A DNA stretch of 64,000 nucleotides, taken from contig CAYSSG010000004.1 of assembly GCA_964433635.1 (NCBI GenBank), positions 1 to 64,000 of the forward strand, written 5' to 3'. Positions 1 through 8,470 of this stretch are shown here, in pieces; the stretch's first letter is position 1; every line of letters begins with the position of its first letter. The translations under genes and the position numbers were made by a program. This DNA is from CAYSSG01 sp964433635 (lineage in GTDB: Bacteria > Atribacterota > Phoenicimicrobiia > Phoenicimicrobiales > Stramentimicrobiaceae). Under the pieces are notes generated by a model. That model saw only the letters and a list, made by a program, of their open reading frames with translations, did not search any database and had not been told where the DNA came from.

Positions 1-33
1 AACGTTAAGAGGAAATCTGCCGATCATTTTCTT

Positions 34-1413
34 TTACCGTAAATAAGTCTTCTGCAGATGATCATTTATATCAACTATATTTTGAATACCTTCAATTTCC
101 ATATTGTTGGTCAAAGGTGAAATCTGTTTTGCATTATCTAAAGGAATAAGACATTTTTTATAACCAATTTTTTGAGCTTCATTGAGCCTTCGTTCACACA
201 TATTTACCGATCTTATCTCACCGGTCAAACCTAATTCTCCGAAGGCAACAGTATCCATATCTATAGAGAATCCTTGTTGGCTGCTGATCATTGCTAATGC
301 GATTCCCAAGTCAATTGATGGCTCACTTATCTTGATTCCACCGGCAGCATTAACATATATATCTTTATTTTGAAAGTTCATTCCTAATTTATTTTCTATT
401 ACTGCAATGATTAATGAAACCCGGTTATAATCAACTCCAGAAGTAATTCGTCGGGGATTGTTTAAGAAAGATGAACTGATCAAAGCTTCAATTTCTACAA
501 CAAAAGGACGGCTTCCTTCAAAAGTAACTGTTGTAACTGTGCCAGGAATGGGATGATTTCTGGAGGATAACAAGATTCTTGAAGGATTCGCAACTTCTTT
601 TAATCCATTGTTTTCCATTTGAAAAATACCTAACTCATTGGTTGTTCCAAAGCGGTTTTTGATACTTCTTAATAATCTGTAAGAATGGTATCTTTCTCCT
701 TCAAGATATAACACTGTATCAACCATATGTTCTAATATTTTTGGACCTGCAATAGCTCCACCCTTGGTTACATGTCCGATTATAATCATGGCAATGTTGC
801 AGCTTTTGGCAATTTCCATTAGTCTTGAAGTGCAATTCCTAACTTGATTGACACTACCTGGAATTGAGGGGACTGAACTATCATTAATAATCTGTATAGA
901 ATCAATAATAGCTATTTTTGGCTTTAAGCAGGATATTTGTTCAATAATGTTATCCAGATCATTCTCTGACAATAAATACAACTTGTCAGCATTAACGGAT
1001 AACCGTTGTGCCCTTAATTGAATCTGGTCTATTGATTCTTCAGCAGTTATATAGAGAGAAGTCCCGATGTTTTTGGCAAGCTGATCTGCGACTTGGAGAA
1101 CGAGTGTTGATTTACCTATCCCAGGTTCCCCTCCAATCAGAACAAACGATCCCGAGATGATCCCTCCTCCTAAGACACGGTCAAATTCCTCAAGGCCTGT
1201 TTGATAACGACTATTATTACTGCTGAATGGAATACATCTGATTGATTGAGCAGGATTATCCTTTTTACTCTTTGCGTTTTGGCGTCTATTTTCATTCCTT
1301 TCCAGAATGATAAAGGAATTCCATGCTCCGCAGCTGGGGCAACGTCCCAGCCACTGAATAGTTTCATAATTGCATTGTTCACAACGGAATAATTGTTTAC
1401 TATTTTTTTTCAT
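34..1413 (-). CDS. radA: DNA repair protein RadA
   Basis: RadA is a RecA-related ATPase/helicase that processes branched DNA in recombinational repair; it acts in the cytoplasm. The 459-aa length is normal. An N-terminal zinc ribbon has C11, C14, C25 and C28. The Walker A motif GGEPGIGKST is at 94-103, Walker B IAIIDS near 168-172, and the RadA-specific KNRFG motif at 252-256. The C-terminal third is a Lon-protease-like domain. The ATG at 1413 has only a weak ribosome site, but it sits directly before the zinc ribbon. The gene follows clpC by 74 bases, the same mcsA-mcsB-clpC-radA order as in Bacillus. The disA gene that often follows would lie outside the window. Identification is secure. 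Confidence 0.97.
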   Translation of the reverse strand: MKKNSKQLFRCEQCNYETIQWLGRCPSCGAWNSFIILERNENRRQNAKSKKDNPAQSIRCIPFSSNNSRYQTGLEEFDRVLGGGIISGSFVLIGGEPGIGKSTLVLQVADQLAKNIGTSLYITAEESIDQIQLRAQRLSVNADKLYLLSENDLDNIIEQISCLKPKIAIIDSIQIINDSSVPSIPGSVNQVRNCTSRLMEIAKSCNIAMIIIGHVTKGGAIAGPKILEHMVDTVLYLEGERYHSYRLLRSIKNRFGTTNELGIFQMENNGLKEVANPSRILLSSRNHPIPGTVTTVTFEGSRPFVVEIEALISSSFLNNPRRITSGVDYNRVSLIIAVIENKLGMNFQNKDIYVNAAGGIKISEPSIDLGIALAMISSQQGFSIDMDTVAFGELGLTGEIRSVNMCERRLNEAQKIGYKKCLIPLDNAKQISPLTNNMEIEGIQNIVDINDHLQKTYLR

Positions 1414-1487
1414 TCGTATTTTAGGAATAAAACTTAAATGATTCTATTGAATCAATGAGATCTTAACTTTATTCAATGATTGTAAAG

Positions 1488-3956
1488 CTATTCTTCCTTC
1501 TCTTGAATCTCATTGTTTTTCAAGTTACTTTTTTCAAATATGATCTTCCCTTTTTTACCTTTAATGATAATTTGATCATTTTCTTTAAATTCACCGGAAA
1601 GTATTTTTTCTGAGATGGGATTTTCCACCATTCTTTCAATGGTTCTTCTTAAAGGTCTTGCGCCGAAGTTTGGATCATAACCCTCTTTTGATAAAATATC
1701 TTTAGCACTTTTGCTGACTTCAAAGGTGATTTTTTGTTCTTTCAATAGTTCCCTAACTTCATTAAGTAATAAATCCGCTATCTGCTTTATTTCACCCTGG
1801 GTGAGACTTTTAAATACGATAACTTCATCGATGCGATTAAGGAATTCAGGTCTGAATGTCTTATTCAACTCTCCCATTACGCTTTCCTTAATATCTTTAT
1901 AGGACATCTGCTCAGGTTCCTGGGTACTTCTGAATCCTAAAGATGTTCCTTTTTTAATCAATGTTGCCCCAACATTAGAGGTCATGATAATCACTGTATT
2001 TTTAAAATCAACCACTCTGCCCTGTGCATCAGTTAATCTACCATCCTCAAATATTTGAAGTAAAATATTAAATACATCAGGGTGGGCTTTTTCTATTTCA
2101 TCCAGCAATATCACCGAATAAGGACGTCTTCTTACTTTTTCGGTCAATTGTCCTCCTTCTTCATAACCGACATATCCGGGAGGAGCACCTACCAGGCGTG
2201 AAACTGCAAATTTTTCCATATATTCAGACATATCAAGACTGATCATCGCATTTTCATCTCCAAACAGAAATTCAGCCAAACTTCTGGCTAATTCTGTTTT
2301 TCCTACTCCGGTAGGTCCGAGAAAGATAAATGAACCTATCGGCCTTTTGGGATCCTTCATACCCGCCCGAGCTCTGCGTACGGCTCTTGATATTGCTTTA
2401 ATTGCATCATCCTGGCCGACAATTCGTTTGTGTAATTCATCTTCCATTCGAATCAATTTTTTTGCTTCCTCTTCTTTGAGAGAATAGACTGGCACACCAC
2501 TCCAACTTGATACAACTTCCGCAACATCTTCAACTGTGACCTCTATTTTATCCTTGGTTCTTCCAGTTTCCCATTCTTTTTTAATTTCACTGTAGCGTTC
2601 TTCATATTTTCTTTCTTTATCTCTTAATTTGGCAGCTTTTTCAAATTCCTGTAATTTTACTGCTGATTCTTTTTCTTTTCTGATTTTTAATAATTGTTCT
2701 TCAACTTCTTTTACATTAGGAGGATAAACAGTATTTTTTAATTTTACCCGGGAAGAGGCTTCATCAATAACATCAATAGCTTTGTCGGGTAGAAATCGTC
2801 CGCTAACATACCTCGCGGCAAGTTTTACAGCTGCTTCCATTGACTGGTCAGTGATGGTTAATTTATGGTGAGCTTCATATCTGTCTCTTAAACCTCTTAA
2901 TATTTGAATAGCCTCCTCAATAGAAGGTTCAGGAACATAAATCGGCTGAAAACGCCTTTCCAATGCCTTGTCTTTTTCAATGTATTTTCTGTATTCATCT
3001 GTAGTCGTAGCACCAATAGCCTGTATTTCTCCCCTGGCTAAAGCCGGCTTTAAAATATTTGAAGCATCAATCGCACCTTCTGCTGCCCCTGCTCCAACAA
3101 GGGTATGAAATTCATCAATAAATAGAATAACATCATTCGAATTTTGAACTTCTTTGACGATTTTTTTAAGTCGTTTTTCAAATTCTCCCCTATATTTTGT
3201 TCCGGCTACAATTAATGCCAGATCCAGCGAAATAATTCTTTTGTTTTTAAGAATTTCAGGAACATCATTATTGGAAATTTTCTGTGCCAGTCCTTCTACA
3301 ATAGCTGTTTTACCTACACCGGCTTCACCAATCAAACAGGGATTGTTCTTCTTTCTGCGGCTTAAAATTTGGATGACACGTTGAATTTCATTATTTCTTC
3401 CTACAACAGGGTCCAGTTTTTCATCCTTAGCAAGTTCTGTAAGATCCCTTCCAAATTCATCTAATGTTGGCACTTTACTATCCTTATGGACAGGAATCCC
3501 TGAAACTGTTTCAGAATGCCCGCTTTCCATTAGTACCTTCATAACTTGAGAATAGATACTATCAAGGTCAATGCCCATTTCAGTCAGTATTCTGGAAGCC
3601 ACTCCACTGCCTTCCTTAATCAATCCTAATAAGAGATGCTCCGTACCGATATAATTCTGTCCTAATTGGCTTGCTTCCTGTGAGGCTAATTCCAATACTT
3701 TTTTTGCTCTCGGAGTAAAAGTAATTTCACTAACTTCCTGATATTCGCCTCTACCAACAATTTTTTCAATTTCCTCAATAATTTTTTCCGCATCTACTCC
3801 TAATTCCCGTAATACCTTTCCTGCAATTCCCTCGTTTTCTTTGACTAAACCTACTAAAATATGTTCGGTACCGATATAGTTATGATTTAAATTGACAGCT
3901 TCCTCTTGAGCCATCATTATCACTTTTCTGACTTTTTCAGTATATCTTTTAAACAT
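1488..3956 (-). CDS. clpC: ATP-dependent Clp protease ATPase subunit ClpC
   Basis: ClpC is a Hsp100/AAA+ unfoldase that feeds proteins, including arginine-phosphorylated ones marked by McsB, to ClpP. The 822-aa chain has two N-terminal Clp repeats (about 5-140), a first AAA+ domain with Walker A GEAGVGKT at 210-217 and Walker B VILFIDE near 276-282, a UVR-like middle domain (about 420-460), and a second AAA+ domain with GPTGVGKT at 547-554. The middle domain marks it as ClpC rather than ClpA. A strong ribosome site (GGAAGGAAAAG) precedes the ATG. It is the third gene after mcsA and mcsB and probably shares their transcript. No clpP is present in the window. Confidence 0.97.
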   Translation of the reverse strand: MFKRYTEKVRKVIMMAQEEAVNLNHNYIGTEHILVGLVKENEGIAGKVLRELGVDAEKIIEEIEKIVGRGEYQEVSEITFTPRAKKVLELASQEASQLGQNYIGTEHLLLGLIKEGSGVASRILTEMGIDLDSIYSQVMKVLMESGHSETVSGIPVHKDSKVPTLDEFGRDLTELAKDEKLDPVVGRNNEIQRVIQILSRRKKNNPCLIGEAGVGKTAIVEGLAQKISNNDVPEILKNKRIISLDLALIVAGTKYRGEFEKRLKKIVKEVQNSNDVILFIDEFHTLVGAGAAEGAIDASNILKPALARGEIQAIGATTTDEYRKYIEKDKALERRFQPIYVPEPSIEEAIQILRGLRDRYEAHHKLTITDQSMEAAVKLAARYVSGRFLPDKAIDVIDEASSRVKLKNTVYPPNVKEVEEQLLKIRKEKESAVKLQEFEKAAKLRDKERKYEERYSEIKKEWETGRTKDKIEVTVEDVAEVVSSWSGVPVYSLKEEEAKKLIRMEDELHKRIVGQDDAIKAISRAVRRARAGMKDPKRPIGSFIFLGPTGVGKTELARSLAEFLFGDENAMISLDMSEYMEKFAVSRLVGAPPGYVGYEEGGQLTEKVRRRPYSVILLDEIEKAHPDVFNILLQIFEDGRLTDAQGRVVDFKNTVIIMTSNVGATLIKKGTSLGFRSTQEPEQMSYKDIKESVMGELNKTFRPEFLNRIDEVIVFKSLTQGEIKQIADLLLNEVRELLKEQKITFEVSKSAKDILSKEGYDPNFGARPLRRTIERMVENPISEKILSGEFKENDQIIIKGKKGKIIFEKSNLKNNEIQEKEE

Positions 3957-4060
3957 TTCTTTTCCTTCCCATCATTTTCCAGATTTATATAGATCCAGGT
4001 TAATACTAAGCCAAATTATTTTCATTGAATAAATATGATTACTCATCATTTGGAAATCAT

Positions 4061-5131
4061 TTAATTTAATAGTTCCTGGATTAAACCAGCTCTCACAAAA
4101 TCCCGTTCTTCCTGTGCCATTCTTCTGTTTTTTAACAACTGCAGATAACAGGATTGTATGGTAAGCATTAATCGATTGATAATATCATAGCCAATTTTTG
4201 TAAATATTCCCAGTTCAATTCCAAATCTGATTTTGGATAATAAGTCAACCGCCTCTGCTGTTGAAATCATCCTCGCATTCTTTAAAATACCATATGCTCG
4301 CATCACTTGATCTTCAATCTTATGCTTGGAACGAATTATTAATTTTTCCCTCGCCCTCTGCTCTTCATTGATTAATTGCCTGCAGGTATGTTCTAGCTTT
4401 TTTATTATTTCTTTTTCCTCTAATCCCAAGGTAGTTTGATTTGATACTTGAAATAAATTCCCTTGAAAATCTGTTCCTTCTCCGTAAAATCCCCTAACTG
4501 CATATCCCGTTTTAGATATTGAAGTCATCAAATCGGTTAGCTGATTTAAGATAATTAAAGCGGGTAAGTGTAACATGACCGAAGCTCTTAAGCCTGTTCC
4601 TACATTTGTCGGGCAACAAGTTAAAAATCCTATATTTTTATCAAACGCATAGTCTATCTTTTCTCCAATCTGGTTATCATAAAAATCGATTATTTCCCAG
4701 GCTTTATTGAGCTGAAATCCAGGAAGAATACACTGAATTCTAAAATGGTCTTCCTCGTTAACCATAAAACTAACAATTTCTTCAGGATTATAAATAATCG
4801 CTCTATGGGGAGAGGCAGATTGTGCCTGGGCAATACTGATTAAACGTTTTTCAACTAAAAATTGAATATTCATTTTATCCAGTTTGTTAAGTTTTATTAT
4901 TTTAAAATCTTTAAAAGCTTTATTCCCCAGAACGATATTTTCAATTCTATCAAAAACTATTTTCAGATGTTTTTCACTTGCTTTAAAAGGAAATGGAATA
5001 TCGCCGATGTTTCTGGCCAATCTTACTCTGGAACTGACTACAAAATGATTACTTGGTCCATTTTCCTTAACCCAATGAGCTGTGCTGTCTCTTAACTCTC
5101 GAATATATTTTTCTCCAACTTGATTATTCAT
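4061..5131 (-). CDS. mcsB: Protein arginine kinase McsB
   Basis: McsB phosphorylates arginine residues of damaged proteins and marks them for ClpC-ClpP. The 356-aa protein belongs to the guanido kinase superfamily. It has SSRVRLARN at 33-41, the catalytic-loop segment TCCPTNVGTG at 171-180, and RGFYGEGT at 213-220, all conserved in McsB. The C-terminal part carries the helical region that recognises phospho-arginine in characterised McsB. Its start overlaps the end of mcsA by 8 bases, so translation is probably coupled to that of its activator. In Bacillus the classic substrate is CtsR, but no ctsR gene is seen here. The target of any regulatory role is therefore open. Confidence 0.96.
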   Translation of the reverse strand: MNNQVGEKYIRELRDSTAHWVKENGPSNHFVVSSRVRLARNIGDIPFPFKASEKHLKIVFDRIENIVLGNKAFKDFKIIKLNKLDKMNIQFLVEKRLISIAQAQSASPHRAIIYNPEEIVSFMVNEEDHFRIQCILPGFQLNKAWEIIDFYDNQIGEKIDYAFDKNIGFLTCCPTNVGTGLRASVMLHLPALIILNQLTDLMTSISKTGYAVRGFYGEGTDFQGNLFQVSNQTTLGLEEKEIIKKLEHTCRQLINEEQRAREKLIIRSKHKIEDQVMRAYGILKNARMISTAEAVDLLSKIRFGIELGIFTKIGYDIINRLMLTIQSCYLQLLKNRRMAQEERDFVRAGLIQELLN

Positions 5132-5666
5132 GATTTTTCCTGATTCCTAACCTATTTTCTTCATCAAGAATCTTATCTCTCAGGATGGCAGCACTCTCAT
5201 ATTCTTCCCTGATAATAGCCTGCTGCAGCTCATTTTTAAAATCTTTTATCTTTCTGAGTCTGTCAAAATAAACTTTCATTTTAAGAGGTACTTTTCCAGT
5301 ATGCTGAGAATTTTCGTGCAGTCGCCCTAAAATCGGATTTATATTTTTCATAAAAGTCTCATAACATTGGCTGCAGCCAAGTCTTCCGGTTTGAATAAAT
5401 TCGATATATGTCATCCTGCACCTGGGGCAGTTCATCTCCTTCTTATTTTCTTTCACATTCTCATCTTGAGCATATTTTTCAAATGAGCTTAAAAGACTGA
5501 TTAAAATTTCATTGATATTATGCTGCGAAAAGGAAATAGAAGAAATAGTCAGTCCCAGCAGATAATTTGCACATTCATTGCAAACTTTCAATTCGGTTTT
5601 ATTTAATCCCACAACCTTTACAATAGTCATGGTTGCATCATTTTTTTTGCATATCTGACATATCAT
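5124..5666 (-). CDS. mcsA: McsA, zinc-binding activator of McsB
   Basis: McsA binds and activates the McsB arginine kinase; in Staphylococcus it also binds heavy metals. The 180-aa protein shows the family layout: CxxC pairs at C3/C6 and C29/C32, further CxxC pairs in the middle (CPRC and CSQC), and a C-terminal UVR motif (EYESAAILRDKI) that interacts with ClpC-type partners. It has its own consensus-like promoter just upstream (5711-5740). It ends 8 bases inside mcsB. The gene upstream is a CsoR-family repressor rather than CtsR, which suggests thiol or metal stress input (inference). Confidence 0.93.
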   Translation of the reverse strand: MICQICKKNDATMTIVKVVGLNKTELKVCNECANYLLGLTISSISFSQHNINEILISLLSSFEKYAQDENVKENKKEMNCPRCRMTYIEFIQTGRLGCSQCYETFMKNINPILGRLHENSQHTGKVPLKMKVYFDRLRKIKDFKNELQQAIIREEYESAAILRDKILDEENRLGIRKNHE

Positions 5667-5710
5667 CTGTGTTAACCTTCTGTTAAATTAGTTATCAGGG
5701 TTTTCGCTCA

Positions 5711-5740
5711 ATTATAGTGTAAACAGGAAAAAAATGTCAA
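5711..5740 (-). promoter_or_regulatory. Sigma-A type promoter of mcsA-mcsB-clpC-radA
   Basis: On the minus strand a TTGACA box (5735-5740) and a TATAAT box (5711-5716) are separated by 18 bases, directly after the stop codon of the CsoR-family gene. Both hexamers match consensus exactly. Transcription would start near 5704, about 38 bases before the mcsA ATG. No CtsR-type heptad repeat and no CIRCE element was seen around it. Confidence 0.75.
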
Positions 5741-5741
5741 T

Positions 5742-6026
5742 TTATCTTAAAAATTTTACAATCAATTCAATGATCTCATCAAAATTGAATTGCGAAAAAT
5801 TTATTTCTTCAGAATACTGAAAACATGTATTAACTTTTGCCTTTAAAATGACCTGGTTAGTTCGGTGTAAAGCTGATTTGACTGCTGATATCTGCATTAG
5901 GATTTCTTCACAGGACCGATCATCTAAAATCATACCCTGTATTCCTCTGATTTGACCTTCAATCTTCTTAAGCCGTTGCAATATTTTAATTTTATTTATT
6001 TCATCTATTTCTAAATCCCTTGGCAT
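5742..6026 (-). CDS. CsoR/FrmR-family metal- or persulfide-sensing repressor
   Basis: This 94-aa all-helical protein belongs to the CsoR/RcnR/FrmR/CstR family (DUF156), with the signature RLKKIEGQIRGI near its N-terminus. Counting from the ATG, C39 and C68 have the 29-residue spacing of the two CsoR and CstR cysteines. The position of the copper-ligand histidine, four residues before the second cysteine, is Lys64. That argues against a standard Cu(I) sensor and for a CstR-like sulfur sensor or another ligand (inference). The ATG at 6026 is chosen over the TTG at 6029 because the G-rich ribosome site GGGGGGG lies 5 bases upstream. It stands where ctsR usually stands. Confidence 0.9.
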   Translation of the reverse strand: MPRDLEIDEINKIKILQRLKKIEGQIRGIQGMILDDRSCEEILMQISAVKSALHRTNQVILKAKVNTCFQYSEEINFSQFNFDEIIELIVKFLR

Positions 6027-6030
6027 CAAT

Positions 6031-6047
6031 ATACCCCCCCAGGGTAT
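6031..6047 (-). promoter_or_regulatory. CsoR-family type operator overlapping transcription start
   Basis: The 17-base element ATACCC..GGGTAT with an internal C/G run has the form described for CsoR/CstR operators: TACCC/GGGTA arms around a G/C tract. It covers the predicted transcription start of the repressor gene and also contains its G-rich ribosome site. Bound repressor would block RNA polymerase at its own promoter. Self-regulation is inferred. Confidence 0.75.
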
Positions 6048-6051
6048 CTAT

Positions 6052-6079
6052 ATTATATAACACAAACTTCATTTGTCAA
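6052..6079 (-). promoter_or_regulatory. Consensus promoter of the CsoR-family gene
   Basis: Minus-strand TTGACA (6074-6079) and TATAAT (6052-6057), 16 bases apart, are perfect sigma-A hexamers. Transcription would begin near 6045, inside the operator at 6031-6047. This is the strongest promoter match seen in the window. Confidence 0.85.
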
Positions 6080-6158
6080 TACCATCATTGAAAGGCATTC
6101 CTATTATTTTCCTTATATCGTTTTTTCAAATGACGTTTTTGATGGGAATATTTCGTTG

Positions 6159-6199
6159 ACAAATAGTGAGGCAGACAAAACGTCTGCCTCACTATTTGT
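6159..6199. repeat. Perfect 18-bp inverted repeat with 5-base loop
   Basis: Arms 6159-6176 and 6182-6199 are fully complementary, with loop AAAAC. It lies about 110 bases after the pgk stop codon and before the CsoR-family promoter. No T-run follows it on either strand, so it is not a standard intrinsic terminator. It may be an RNA-stabilising or transcription-blocking hairpin, or a small repeat element. No second copy was noticed in the window. Confidence 0.7.
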
Positions 6200-6305
6200 A
6201 GGTAGCTAACAAAATCTTTGATGAGATTCTGATGGATGTAATGTCATTATTTAATGGATTCAAAATCAGGTAAGATCAAAAAATGTTGAACTGAGAAAAG
6301 AATCA

Positions 6306-7517
6306 CTATCGCTTTAATGCTTCAATCCCCGGTAATATCTTACCACCAATATATTCCAGTGAAGCGCCTCCTCCGGTTGAAATATGAGAAATTTTTTGTG
6401 ATAGACCGAGCTTATTGATTGCTGCAATAGAATCCCCTCCACCAATTATGGTAAAAGCTTTTTTGCTTAAACCGGCAATTTCTTTGGCAATCTCATTGGT
6501 TCCGTGTGCAAATTTATCCATTTCAAATACACCTAAAGGTCCATTCCAGAAGATTGTTCTGGCATTTTTAATGACTTCCTTGAAGAGGAGAATTGTATCA
6601 GTACCAATATCCATGCCAATCATTCTTTGTTCAATTTGATTACTGGGAACGTTAAAACTATCTGCATCAGCCTTAAATTCATCAGCAACAAGAATATCGA
6701 TTGGTATGATAATCTCCCTACCCCCCTTTTTGGCTTTATCCATCAAGCTTTTTGCAAAATCTATAAAGTCTTTTTCTAAAATAGATTTGCCTACTTCAAA
6801 TCCCTGAGCAGCTAGAAAAGTATAAGCCATCCCTCCGCCAATCAATAGTTTATTACTTATTTCTGCCAATTTTTCTAATATTTCAATTTTATCAGAGATT
6901 TTAACCCCACCTACGATGGAAATAAATGGCTTTTCAGGATTTGACAATAATTGATTCAAAGCTTTAACTTCTTTAGCCATTAAGAAACCAGCAAAAGATG
7001 GTAAATATGAAGCAACTCCAGTGGTTGAAGCATGAGCCCTATGTACCGCACCAAAGGCATCATTAACAAAAAATTCCCCCAGTGATGCAAGTTTTTTTGC
7101 AAATAATGGATCATTCTTCTCTTCTTCTCTATGAAAGCGTAAATTTTCCAATAACACAATTTCTCCTGATTTTACCTTTGATATCTCTTTTTCTATTTCA
7201 TCCCCGATACAATCATCAAGTTTGATAACTTCTTTCTGCATTATTTCTTCCAATCTGATTGCTACTGGATTTAATCTCATTTTTTCAACGATTTTCCCGT
7301 CGGGCCTACCCAAGTGACTCATTAGAATCACTGTACAGTTTAATGATAATAAATATTTTATAGTATCTAGTGCTGCAACGATTCTGGTATCATCTTTTAC
7401 CATTAAGTTTTCATCCAAAGGAACATTAAAATCCACCCTGATCAGTGCCTTCTTGTTTTGTAATTCTTCCTTTTTGCAATCTTCCAGATAAGATATTGTT
7501 TGATATTTTGCCATCAT
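6306..7517 (-). CDS. pgk: Phosphoglycerate kinase
   Basis: This glycolytic enzyme transfers phosphate from 1,3-bisphosphoglycerate to ADP, giving ATP and 3-phosphoglycerate. With the chosen start it is 403 aa, normal for the family. It shows the N-domain signature ALIRVDFNVP, the substrate motif LMSHLGRPDG, and the C-domain nucleotide loop IIGGGDSIAAINKLG. The reading frame opens further upstream, but the site GAAGGAGAC lies 4-5 bases before the ATG at 7517 and fixes the start there. The gene stands alone, without gapA or tpiA. No clear promoter was found in the roughly 250 bases upstream, and its 3' side leads to the hairpin at 6159-6199. Confidence 0.97.
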   Translation of the reverse strand: MMAKYQTISYLEDCKKEELQNKKALIRVDFNVPLDENLMVKDDTRIVAALDTIKYLLSLNCTVILMSHLGRPDGKIVEKMRLNPVAIRLEEIMQKEVIKLDDCIGDEIEKEISKVKSGEIVLLENLRFHREEEKNDPLFAKKLASLGEFFVNDAFGAVHRAHASTTGVASYLPSFAGFLMAKEVKALNQLLSNPEKPFISIVGGVKISDKIEILEKLAEISNKLLIGGGMAYTFLAAQGFEVGKSILEKDFIDFAKSLMDKAKKGGREIIIPIDILVADEFKADADSFNVPSNQIEQRMIGMDIGTDTILLFKEVIKNARTIFWNGPLGVFEMDKFAHGTNEIAKEIAGLSKKAFTIIGGGDSIAAINKLGLSQKISHISTGGGASLEYIGGKILPGIEALKR

Positions 7518-7766
7518 TTTGTCTCCTTCATAAAAACATAAAAAATATGAATCAGAAAATAAATTACCCAAAAAATAGGATCATATTATCTGCAAGTGCT
7601 TTTTTGTAATTATATATTGTATTTTTAATGATACGATATTGTCATTGCCAATGTTAAAATAGGATGATTATCTCCAGCATTGTGACGCATGGTTTCCGGT
7701 AATATTCCAAATTACATATACTATCTTTTATCTTGAAATTCTGAGTCAATCCTCATAATAGACTTA

Positions 7767-8447
7767 TCATTTCAATGCGGTAATCAGCAGGATAATTATC
7801 AGAGATGGCAAGAGATTAGCTACCTTGACTTTTTTAATTTCTAATATTCCCAGGGCAAGTCCGATAATCAATATGCCACCGACTGACGTCATTTCATTAA
7901 TCATACTTTCAGAAATCCAATTTTTAGCTAAATGAGCAACCTGCGTAATGATGCCCTGGTAGAGAAATACCGGAATAGCAGAGAATAAGACTCCAATACC
8001 TAGTGACGCGGAAAAAATAACGGATGATATGCCATCCAATGCTGATTTAGCTAATAATATAGCAGGATTTCCATTAATACCTTCTTCAATAGCACCCATC
8101 ACTGCCATGGAACCAACACAATAGAGTAAACTTGCGGTAATAAATCCTTCTGTAAATCTTTCCTTTCCTTTCTGTTGCTTAAAAAGTCTTTTGATTCGAC
8201 TGCCTAAGTGATCTAATTTTTCTTCAATATCAATCGTTTCCCCGATAATGCCTCCTATCACCAGAGAAAGTATAATAAACAGAATCTCTTTCCCCTGAAC
8301 TGCCATCTGGGTACCTAACATGAATGTTGTCAAACCTATGCCTTGAAAAAGAATAATACCAATACGTTTAGGGAAATGTCCTTTTAAGGTAAGTCCAATG
8401 AGGCATCCTGCTATGATGGAAATACTGTTGATAATTGTACCAATCAT
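7767..8447 (-). CDS. DUF554 family membrane protein (YdfK/YqgA type)
   Basis: This 226-aa integral membrane protein belongs to the DUF554 family, whose function is unknown. The N-terminal MIGTIINSISIIAGCLIGL segment, the central SALDGISSVIFSASLGIG segment and the C-terminal GGILIIGLALGIL segment are typical. About six hydrophobic segments are visible, with a charged loop around residues 75-100. It follows a LiaI-like membrane protein by 23 bases and is probably co-transcribed with it. A transport role has been suggested for related proteins but cannot be read from the sequence. Confidence 0.85.
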   Translation of the reverse strand: MIGTIINSISIIAGCLIGLTLKGHFPKRIGIILFQGIGLTTFMLGTQMAVQGKEILFIILSLVIGGIIGETIDIEEKLDHLGSRIKRLFKQQKGKERFTEGFITASLLYCVGSMAVMGAIEEGINGNPAILLAKSALDGISSVIFSASLGIGVLFSAIPVFLYQGIITQVAHLAKNWISESMINEMTSVGGILIIGLALGILEIKKVKVANLLPSLIIILLITALK

Positions 8448-8470
8448 ATTTTTATGAATGATTTACTCAG

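Noticed and set aside
1..33. Possible start of a further gene such as disA after radA
   Set aside because: Only 33 bases are available, too few to recognise a gene.
5667..5710. Inverted repeat TTAAC-AGAAG-GTTAA before mcsA as a regulator site
   Set aside because: Short and A/T-rich, overlapping the ribosome site; most likely chance.
7518..7766. Promoter or RNA element upstream of pgk
   Set aside because: TATAAT-like boxes occur but none has a -35 partner at normal spacing; nothing supportable was found.
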